Shown here piece after piece: positions 57,415-64,000 of a stretch of DNA of 64,000 bases. The notes below the pieces were generated by a model. It did no database searches and was not told the DNA's origin. It saw nothing but the letters and a program-made list of their open reading frames with translations. This stretch comes from an uncultured Chitinophaga sp. (GTDB lineage Bacteria; Bacteroidota; Bacteroidia; Chitinophagales; Chitinophagaceae), in contig NZ_CAMLHC010000019.1 of the NCBI RefSeq assembly GCF_946479755.1, positions 1-64,000 on the forward strand, given 5' to 3'. Position 1 is the first letter of the stretch. Each line of letters begins with the position of its first letter. Position numbers and translations under genes: made by a program.

Positions 57415-60400
57415 ATGAAAAAACAACATCTACCACGCTTACACTGGCCGGGGAGCTGGTTACTGGTAGCCCTTACCTGGTTTTCTTTCTTACCGGTATC
57501 GGCAAGACAACAACCGCCACAGGAATCGCCTGTCAACAAAAATATATCCGTCACCGGTAGGGTCACCGATGCTGCCAACCGGCCCATGCCAGGGGTGACC
57601 GTCCTCCAGAAAGGCACGCAGAACGGCGTTATCACCGACGCAACAGGCAGCTACCGCCTGCAGGTACCCGTAAACGCCACCCTCGTATTCAGCATCATCG
57701 GCATGGACACCCGCGAAATGCCGGTCAACAGCCGCTCCCAGCTATCAGTATCCCTGAGCGAAAAATCCACGTCGCTCAACGAAGTCGTGGCCATCGGTTA
57801 CGGTAAACAGTCCCGCGCCACCCTTACCACCGCCATCTCCCGCGTCAACTCCAAAGAGTTTGAACACGCACCCGGACAAAACCCGCTGCTGCAAATGCAA
57901 GGCAAAGTTCCGGGCCTTACCCTGCAGGTCAACAGTGGCCAGCCAGGCGCAGATCCGCAGATATTCCTCCGCGGCGGTACCACCACCTCCCCGGAAAAAG
58001 ACGCTCCCCTCCTCATCATAGACGGAATGGTGTCCCAGGGCATGCGCAGCATCTCCGATATCAACACCGACGATATCGAATCCGTACAGGTGCTCAAAGA
58101 CGCCGCCTCCACCGCCATCTACGGCGCACGCGCAGCCAACGGTATCATCATCATCAAAACAAAATCCGGTAAAGCCGGCAAACCACGTGTCAGCTTCGGT
58201 TTTAACTATGGCCTGGAACAACAGGCGCAGCAATACAAGTTTCTCAGTGCCCGCGACTACATCTATGTAAGCCGCAAAAACACCATGGATTACAACAAAA
58301 CCAACCCGGACTTTTACCTCACCGGCGGCCGCTATGGCATGTCTACCGGTAATCCGCGCAATTCAAAAAATACGCTGGAATTTCTCGACACCTATATACA
58401 AAACTACGGTCAGGCCTACGTAGACCATCTCCTGCAGGAAGAAGGCTGGGAAACCATGCCCGACCCGGTCACCGGAAAACAACTCCTCTTTAAGGGCACC
58501 GACTACCAGGACATCACTTTCAACAACGGCAACAAAAAACAATACGACGTCAGCGTCAGCGGCGGCAGCGATAAAGGCACCTACTACCTCGGCCTCGGCC
58601 ACACCAACCAGGACGGTATCATCGCCGGCACCTTCTATAAAAACTACAATGGCCTGTTTAACGGCACCTACAAACTGAGCGACAAATGGACGCTTAACAC
58701 CAATATGAGTTACCAGGTGCGTTACTCCAATGCACCCAATAACGACAACAACGTGTTGAGCCGGTCTGTCACCATGCCGCCCACCTACCGCCTCTATTAT
58801 GAAGACGGTAAACCGGCGCCCGGCGAAGGCATCTCGTCCTTCCGCAGCCGCCTGCACGAAATCTATTACAAGGAACGTTATACCGACATTAAAGTATACC
58901 GCACCACCTTCCAGCTGGGCGCCGACTGGGACATCCTGCCGGGACTGCGCTTCTCCCCTTCCTTCGCCTACTTCACCACAGAAGGGAAAGACAATAAATT
59001 TGAAGCATTCAACGAAACCAATCCCAACAGGAACGCTTCCGCCGCTCATAACCTCAACAGGCATACGCAGGCGGATGCGGTACTCAACTACGACAGGACC
59101 ATCGGCAGCCGCCATCACTTCAACGTTATGGCCGGCACCAGCTACATCAACGACTACGACTATAACATGAGCGGCAGCGGCTACGGCGCACCAAACGATA
59201 ACATCCCCACGCTCAACGCTACCAAGGTGGAAACACAACGTACCTCCACGACAGAGTCAACAGAAATACTGATGAGTTACTTCGGCAGGCTGAACTACGA
59301 CTTCGACAACAAATACCTGTTCTCCGCCAGCCTCCGCAGCGACGGCTCCTCCCGCTTCTCCGACAATCACCGCTGGGCCGCATTCCCCGGCGTATCCGCC
59401 GGATGGAACCTGCACCGCGAAAATTTCTGGGAACCACTGCAGTCCGTCGTGTCCCTCTTCAAAATCAGGGGCAGCTGGGGCCAGGCTGGCAACAACAGTC
59501 TCTCTATCTTCGACTCACAAGGCCAGTACAGCACTTCCCTCAGCAGCAACCTGCTCAGCTATATGGGCAATACCGGCATTCTCAATACCGTTCTTCCCAA
59601 CAACGACCTGGTATGGGAAACCACCACCTCCGTAGATGCCGGTCTGGATATCGGTTTGCTGAAAGACCGCATCACCATCCTGCTGGACTTCTATAATAAA
59701 ATCACCGACAACCGGCTGTTCGATAAACCGCTGGACGCCACCACCGGCTTCAGCAAAATCCGCAGCAACTACGGCACCATCCGCAACCGCGGCATCGAAG
59801 TGGAACTAAACGCCACGCCCATCAAATCAAAAAACTTTACCTGGAACACCGGCATCACCTTTGCCTTTAACCGCAGCACCGTCGTATCCCTGCCCGGCAA
59901 CGGCGAAGCGAAGAACAGGATCGGCGGCAACTACATCTTCAATCCAACTTCCGGTCAGTACGTAAAAGTAGGCGGCCTCGCAGAAGGTGAACGTTTCGGC
60001 GGCCGCTGGGCCTACCAGCTCGACGGCGTATATGCTACCGATAAAGACGCCGCCACCGCACCTTACGATGTGGAAGCCAACGGCCGTAAAAAGACCGGCG
60101 GCGATGCCATCTGGCACGACTTCGATAAAAACGACACCATCGACTACCGCGATATGTCGTTCATGGGTTATATCCGTCCGGATAAACAGGGCGCTATCGT
60201 AAATACGCTCACCTACAAAGGCATCAGCCTCCGCATCGTGGCAGACTATGCCCTCGGCCATGTGATAGACAACGGTTTCAGAGGCAAAGCCAACGGCAGC
60301 TCCCGAAACAACAACCAGGCGCTCACCGACGTCATCGGCGACGATATCTGGAAACAACAGGGCGACCAGGCCAGCATCCCGAAATACACCGTACAAAGCG

Positions 60401-60714
60401 ATTATGACTACAACTTCAAAAACCATAACCGCGCCTCCAACGCATTAGGCAATGATGGTACCGCCAGCAACAACTCCCTCTATTATAAGAAAGGCGATTA
60501 TCTCGCACTCCGCGAAATATCCCTCAGCTACAGCATCCGCGCCGCCCTGCTGCAGAAAGCCAGTATCAGCAGCATAGATGTTTTCGGAGGTATCTACAAT
60601 ATCTGCTACTTCACCAAATACGACGGCCTGTCGCCCGAAGTGTTCACCGGCGTAGATCCCGGCCTGTACCCGCGCCCCCGTCAATATAATCTCGGCGTAA
60701 AAGTCAATTTCTAA
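57415..60714 (+). CDS. SusC/RagA-family TonB-dependent outer membrane transporter
   Basis: This outer-membrane transporter of 1099 residues imports oligosaccharides together with its SusD partner. It has a signal peptide (about 1-30, WLLVALTWFSFLPVSARQQ) and a carboxypeptidase D regulatory-like domain (VTGRVTDAANRPMPGVTVL, about 45-120). The plug follows with the SusC signatures LLIIDGM, DDIESVQVLKDAASTAIYGA and RAANGIIIIKTKSG, then a long beta-barrel ending in YNLGVKVNF, a typical aromatic C-terminus. The length is normal for the family. It is followed after 16 bp by SusD and then two sialidases, so sialylated glycans or sialic acid are the likely substrate. The ATG at 57415 opens directly on a Lys-rich signal peptide. 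Confidence 0.97.
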   Translation: MKKQHLPRLHWPGSWLLVALTWFSFLPVSARQQPPQESPVNKNISVTGRVTDAANRPMPGVTVLQKGTQNGVITDATGSYRLQVPVNATLVFSIIGMDTREMPVNSRSQLSVSLSEKSTSLNEVVAIGYGKQSRATLTTAISRVNSKEFEHAPGQNPLLQMQGKVPGLTLQVNSGQPGADPQIFLRGGTTTSPEKDAPLLIIDGMVSQGMRSISDINTDDIESVQVLKDAASTAIYGARAANGIIIIKTKSGKAGKPRVSFGFNYGLEQQAQQYKFLSARDYIYVSRKNTMDYNKTNPDFYLTGGRYGMSTGNPRNSKNTLEFLDTYIQNYGQAYVDHLLQEEGWETMPDPVTGKQLLFKGTDYQDITFNNGNKKQYDVSVSGGSDKGTYYLGLGHTNQDGIIAGTFYKNYNGLFNGTYKLSDKWTLNTNMSYQVRYSNAPNNDNNVLSRSVTMPPTYRLYYEDGKPAPGEGISSFRSRLHEIYYKERYTDIKVYRTTFQLGADWDILPGLRFSPSFAYFTTEGKDNKFEAFNETNPNRNASAAHNLNRHTQADAVLNYDRTIGSRHHFNVMAGTSYINDYDYNMSGSGYGAPNDNIPTLNATKVETQRTSTTESTEILMSYFGRLNYDFDNKYLFSASLRSDGSSRFSDNHRWAAFPGVSAGWNLHRENFWEPLQSVVSLFKIRGSWGQAGNNSLSIFDSQGQYSTSLSSNLLSYMGNTGILNTVLPNNDLVWETTTSVDAGLDIGLLKDRITILLDFYNKITDNRLFDKPLDATTGFSKIRSNYGTIRNRGIEVELNATPIKSKNFTWNTGITFAFNRSTVVSLPGNGEAKNRIGGNYIFNPTSGQYVKVGGLAEGERFGGRWAYQLDGVYATDKDAATAPYDVEANGRKKTGGDAIWHDFDKNDTIDYRDMSFMGYIRPDKQGAIVNTLTYKGISLRIVADYALGHVIDNGFRGKANGSSRNNNQALTDVIGDDIWKQQGDQASIPKYTVQSDYDYNFKNHNRASNALGNDGTASNNSLYYKKGDYLALREISLSYSIRAALLQKASISSIDVFGGIYNICYFTKYDGLSPEVFTGVDPGLYPRPRQYNLGVKVNF

Positions 60715-60730
60715 CTGCAATACCACGATC

Positions 60731-62191
60731 ATGAATAAACGTTTTCTCATATACAGCTGCCTGATCGCTTTACTGCCTTCGTTTGCCTGCAATAAAGTGC
60801 TGGAGGTAAAAACCGTGTCAGACATCACCAACGCCAGCTACTGGAAATCCCCCGGCGATGTGACCGGCTACCTGACAGGCATCTATGCCCTCCTGCGTGG
60901 TACCGTCAACGATAAAAACTATTTTAATACCACCTATTACATGGAAGACCGCAGCGATGCTTTTATTGCCGGACTGGAAGGCGGTATGTCCACCGCGTGG
61001 CAACAAAACCTCAACAGCGCCAATGCGCCTAACTGGCTCAACTATTACAATATCATCTATCACTGCAACCTGCTGCTGAAAAATGCGCCGGGCATCGATT
61101 TCCCCAACAGTACCGACCGTGACCGCGCCATGGCAGAGACGTATTTCATCCGTGCCTACGCCTATTTCTGGCTGGTACGCTCCTGGGGCGATGTGCCGCT
61201 TATGCTGGAACCGGTGGCCAGCAGCAACCAGCAACAACCCGCCCGGGCGGCCGCCACAGAGATCATGTCCCAGATCTTGAAAGACATCGATGCGGCCATT
61301 GCGCTGTTTCCTGAAGGTACTTTCACCAGCAAAAGCAGGGTTTCCAAACCCGCCGCCTTCACGCTGAAAGCAGACGCCCTGCTCTGGAAGGCAAAAGCCC
61401 TCAAAGGCAGCGACGCCGACCTCCGGGAAGCCCTCACAGCGCTGCAGCAGGTAGAAAGTACCGCCGGCCTCACCCTGCTGGATAATTTTGCTTCCGTATT
61501 CGCCACCAACAACAGGGCAAATGCAGAAATCATTTTTTCTGTTTATTTTAAGAAAGACGAAAGAAGTGATATGTACGGCAGCCAGCTGAAGCCACGGGAC
61601 ATCTTTGTACAGGACGCCATCAATAAGGGAGACATCGCAGCGGCCAAAAACGGCGCCCGCAGCCAGTATATGCCCAGTCCGAAGTTCGAGTCCATGTTCA
61701 CCGACGCGGCAGACAAACGGAAGAACGCCTCTTTTATCAAAGCCATCGGCCCCAACAATAAGCTGATCGGCGTATTTGACAATAAGTTCAGAGGCACCAA
61801 AGACACCGACTGGTTCTACGATGCGGACATCGTCATCTACCGCTTTGCAGAAATATTCCTGCTGAAAGCGGAAGCGCTGGCAGCACTGGGCCGTGTATCC
61901 GACGCCGTTACAGCGCTCAACCGTACCCGCACCCGGGCCGGCATTGGCAACTATACCGGTCCCATGGACAAAACCAGCGTGGAAAAAGAGATACTGAACG
62001 AACGTTTCCGCGAACTGTGGCTGGAACAGAAACGATGGCCCGACCTGCTGCGTTTTCACTATGCAGGTACCATCAACGTATATACGGAGGTGCCTAATCT
62101 CAACGGGAAAAACGTACCGCTGTATTTTCCCATTCCGAAAACACAAATCGATCTGAATCCAAACCTGAAACAAACTGCCGGCTACCAATAA
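60731..62191 (+). CDS. SusD/RagB-family glycan-binding lipoprotein
   Basis: This outer-membrane lipoprotein of 486 residues forms the lid on the SusC transporter. The signal peptide ends at Cys20 (LLPSFACNK), an imperfect lipobox of a kind tolerated in Bacteroidota. Family landmarks are the N-terminal NKVLEVKTVSDITNASYWKS, the TPR-like helices around ETYFIRAYAYFWLVRSWGDV, RFAEIFLLKAEALAALGR and the C-terminal ERFRELWLEQKRWPDLLRF. The length is normal. It lies between SusC (16 bp) and the first sialidase (10 bp), in one operon. Confidence 0.96.
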   Translation: MNKRFLIYSCLIALLPSFACNKVLEVKTVSDITNASYWKSPGDVTGYLTGIYALLRGTVNDKNYFNTTYYMEDRSDAFIAGLEGGMSTAWQQNLNSANAPNWLNYYNIIYHCNLLLKNAPGIDFPNSTDRDRAMAETYFIRAYAYFWLVRSWGDVPLMLEPVASSNQQQPARAAATEIMSQILKDIDAAIALFPEGTFTSKSRVSKPAAFTLKADALLWKAKALKGSDADLREALTALQQVESTAGLTLLDNFASVFATNNRANAEIIFSVYFKKDERSDMYGSQLKPRDIFVQDAINKGDIAAAKNGARSQYMPSPKFESMFTDAADKRKNASFIKAIGPNNKLIGVFDNKFRGTKDTDWFYDADIVIYRFAEIFLLKAEALAALGRVSDAVTALNRTRTRAGIGNYTGPMDKTSVEKEILNERFRELWLEQKRWPDLLRFHYAGTINVYTEVPNLNGKNVPLYFPIPKTQIDLNPNLKQTAGYQ

Positions 62192-62201
62192 ACAGCACAT
62201 C

Positions 62202-63371
62202 ATGAAACGGACAACCTCTAAAACATTGTTACTTTTCACCGCCGGCCTTTTCCTGCTCGCCTCCTGTAAAGGCGGCGGCAGCGAAAACCTTACACCGGCG
62301 CCGCCACCCGGTAACAACGGAGGCGGTAACACCGACACCATCCCGTTCATTTTCCGGGAAAAAACCGGCGGCTACAGCTGCTATCGTATACCCGCCATCG
62401 TTAAAACAAAAACCGGCGTGCTGCTGGCTTTTGCGGAAGCGCGTAAAAACAACTGTAAAGATGAAGGCGATATCGACCTGCTGGTCAAACGCTCTTCCGA
62501 CGGCGGCAAAACATGGAGCGATCCTATTATGGTGTGGAACGAAGGCGCCAACACCTGCGGCAACCCCGTACCGGTGCTCGACGAACAGACGGGCCGCCTC
62601 CACCTGCTGATGACCTGGAACCTCGGCGAAGACAATATCGGCGCCATCAACGCCGGTACCAGCAAAGACACCCGCCGCGTGTACGTCACCAGCAGCGACG
62701 ATGAAGGCCTCACCTGGGCTACCGCCAAAGAAATCACGAAAGACGTCAAGAAGCCGGGATGGGGATGGTACGGCACCGGTCCCTGTCACGGCATACAGCT
62801 CAAACGTGGCGCCCATGCAGGAAGGCTGGTCATCCCCGCCGATTATATGTCAGTGAAAACAGCGGATAGCCCTGCCCGTGATTCCGCCCATGTCATCTAC
62901 TCCGATGATCACGGCCAGAGCTGGAAACTGGGCGGTATTGCCAATAAAGACCGCGGCGCAGAAAGCACGGTCGCCGAACTGTCTGACGGGCAGCTCATGC
63001 TCAATATCCGTAACAGCGCCGGCGGCGCGCGGCTCGTGGCCAACAGCACTGACGGCGGCGCCTCCTGGTTGCCGGTGAGAGCAGACTATACACTGGTAGA
63101 ACCCATCTGTCAGGGTAGCCTGCTCTCCTGGAAACAATGGTTGTTCTTCTCCAATCCGGCCAGCACCGCCCGGGAGAACATGACCATTCGCCTCAGCACC
63201 GATGACGGCAACAACTGGAGCAAGTCCTGTAAAATATACAGCGGCCCCTCGGCCTACTCCGACATCGTGATGCTGTCAGACACCGAGATCGCCATCTTCT
63301 ACGAAGCCGGCTATAAAAAACCTTACGAAGGAATTGCTTATAAAGTGGTGCCTGTCACCGATTTTAAATAG
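62202..63371 (+). CDS. Exo-alpha-sialidase (GH33-type), lipoprotein
   Basis: This sialidase of 389 residues would release terminal sialic acid from glycans at the cell surface or in the periplasm. The lipobox LLASC places the lipid at Cys22, followed by a Gly/Pro/Asn-rich linker. The YRIP motif (CYRIPAIV) and five Asp-box segments (SSDGGKTW, SDDEGLTW, SDDHGQSW, STDGGASW, STDDGNNW) define a sialidase beta-propeller. Likely catalytic residues are an Asp in the DEGDIDL region, Glu in GAESTVAEL and Tyr in SAYSDIVML, by analogy to GH33. It is the third gene of the sus operon. Confidence 0.94.
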   Translation: MKRTTSKTLLLFTAGLFLLASCKGGGSENLTPAPPPGNNGGGNTDTIPFIFREKTGGYSCYRIPAIVKTKTGVLLAFAEARKNNCKDEGDIDLLVKRSSDGGKTWSDPIMVWNEGANTCGNPVPVLDEQTGRLHLLMTWNLGEDNIGAINAGTSKDTRRVYVTSSDDEGLTWATAKEITKDVKKPGWGWYGTGPCHGIQLKRGAHAGRLVIPADYMSVKTADSPARDSAHVIYSDDHGQSWKLGGIANKDRGAESTVAELSDGQLMLNIRNSAGGARLVANSTDGGASWLPVRADYTLVEPICQGSLLSWKQWLFFSNPASTARENMTIRLSTDDGNNWSKSCKIYSGPSAYSDIVMLSDTEIAIFYEAGYKKPYEGIAYKVVPVTDFK

Positions 63372-63377
63372 AGAGAC

Positions 63378-64000
63378 ATGAAGATTTCCGTATATGCCTG
63401 CCTGTTATGGATGGTATTTTTTCCGCAGCTGCTGCTGGCGCAGCGCGATAGCACGGCCCTGTTCAGCGCCGGCGCCGACGGCTACAGCAGCTACCGCATC
63501 CCCGTGCTGCTGACAGCTCCCAATGGCCAGCTGCTGGCCTTCTGCGAAGGCAGGAAAGCCAGCGCCTCCGACGCCGGCGATATCGATATCCTGCTGAAAC
63601 GCTCTGCCGACGGCGGCAAAACATGGTCGGCCACGCAGGTGGTATGGGACGATGGCCCCCATACCTGCGGCAACCCCTGCCCCGTGGTGGACGCCACCAC
63701 CGGCGCCATCTGGCTGCTGCTCACCCGCAACGAAGGACAAGACAAAGAACATGATATCATCCATAAAAAGGCTACGCATACACGTACCGTATGGGTCGCC
63801 AAAAGTGAAGACAACGGCGCTACCTGGTCTGCCCCGGCAGACATCACTGCCACCACCAAAGACCCGCAGTGGGGATGGTATGCCACCGGTCCCGGGATCG
63901 GGATACAGCTGCAGCACGGCCCGCACAAAGGCCGGCTGGTCATCCCCTGCGACCACAGTTATGACGACAGCAGCGGCCGCGTGGCCAAAGGTCCTTATGA
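63378..64000 (+). CDS. Second GH33-type sialidase (3' part outside window)
   Basis: This gene starts at the ATG at 63378, 6 bp after the first sialidase, and is open to the window end (207 complete codons). A signal peptide (MKISVYACLLWMVFFPQLLLA) without a lipobox suggests periplasmic or secreted location, unlike its neighbour. It has SYRIPVLL, a GDIDILLKR stretch and Asp boxes SADGGKTW and SEDNGATW. Sequence such as WGWYATGPGIGIQL parallels WGWYGTGPCHGIQL in the first enzyme, so the two are paralogues. Confidence 0.93.
   Translation, partial: MKISVYACLLWMVFFPQLLLAQRDSTALFSAGADGYSSYRIPVLLTAPNGQLLAFCEGRKASASDAGDIDILLKRSADGGKTWSATQVVWDDGPHTCGNPCPVVDATTGAIWLLLTRNEGQDKEHDIIHKKATHTRTVWVAKSEDNGATWSAPADITATTKDPQWGWYATGPGIGIQLQHGPHKGRLVIPCDHSYDDSSGRVAKGPY

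Noticed and set aside
58363..59238. A 291-codon minus-strand frame inside SusC
   Set aside because: It is antisense to a clear SusC barrel and its translation is low-complexity Val/Ala/Gly-rich sequence.
60818..62350. A 510-codon open frame on the minus strand
   Set aside because: It lies wholly opposite SusD and the sialidase start, has no recognisable domain, and arises from the GC-rich third positions of the real genes.
1..64000. CRISPR array, prophage or integrated element
   Set aside because: I found no regularly spaced short repeats and no phage, integrase or transposase genes; the tRNA-Lys shows no duplicated 3' end nearby.

Overview
The window most likely comes from a Bacteroidota genome, probably Chitinophaga or a close relative. 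It carries a SusC/SusD pair, an UpxY-type NusG paralogue and an FtsX-like permease of the Bacteroidota kind, and most genes lack a clear Shine-Dalgarno sequence. The species-level guess is inference.

Positions 1-54126 are one minus-strand gene set for a hybrid NRPS/PKS product. In transcription order it holds: an UpxY/LoaP-like antiterminator (53608-54126); a ClbP-like S12 peptidase fused to a cyclic-peptide ABC exporter (50407-53505); two tandem glycosyltransferase-like paralogues (49492-50325, 48623-49456); a small unknown protein (48300-48581); NRPS1, FAAL-ACP-C-A-T-E (41819-48247); an FtsX-like permease (39373-41724); NRPS2, four modules (23949-39212); NRPS3, three modules (10099-23913); NRPS4, A-T-C (6953-10069); NRPS5, half-C-A-T (4304-6937); and a PKS module KS-AT-KR-ACP that runs off the left edge. 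A LuxR-type response regulator (54726-55388) lies upstream on the same strand.

Reading the adenylation pockets by hand gives this provisional line: fatty acyl-D-Asn-Thr-Asn-Thr-Gly-D-X(basic?)-D-Orn-like-X(Ser-like)-X-Ser-reduced malonate. The line continues beyond the window and no thioesterase is seen. The first module makes an N-acyl-D-Asn cap, and the operon encodes a ClbP-type Ser/Lys/Tyr peptidase joined to an exporter. Together these match the prodrug strategy known from colibactin, xenocoumacin and zwittermicin: the capped precursor is exported and the acyl-D-Asn is cut off in the periplasm. The combination with a FAAL-ACP loader, two Thr modules with an extra aberrant condensation domain (HHMIVDR), and a nearly perfect 3.2-kb internal DNA duplication is the most notable content.

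Positions 54127-57414 hold regulatory and intergenic DNA: the response regulator, a tRNA-Lys(TTT) with its terminator, and a FadR/GntR regulator.

Positions 57415-64000 are a plus-strand sialic-acid utilisation locus: SusC, SusD and two consecutive GH33-type sialidases, the second cut by the window edge. The divergent FadR-family gene is its likely regulator, and GTACTACA repeats between the two are candidate operators.
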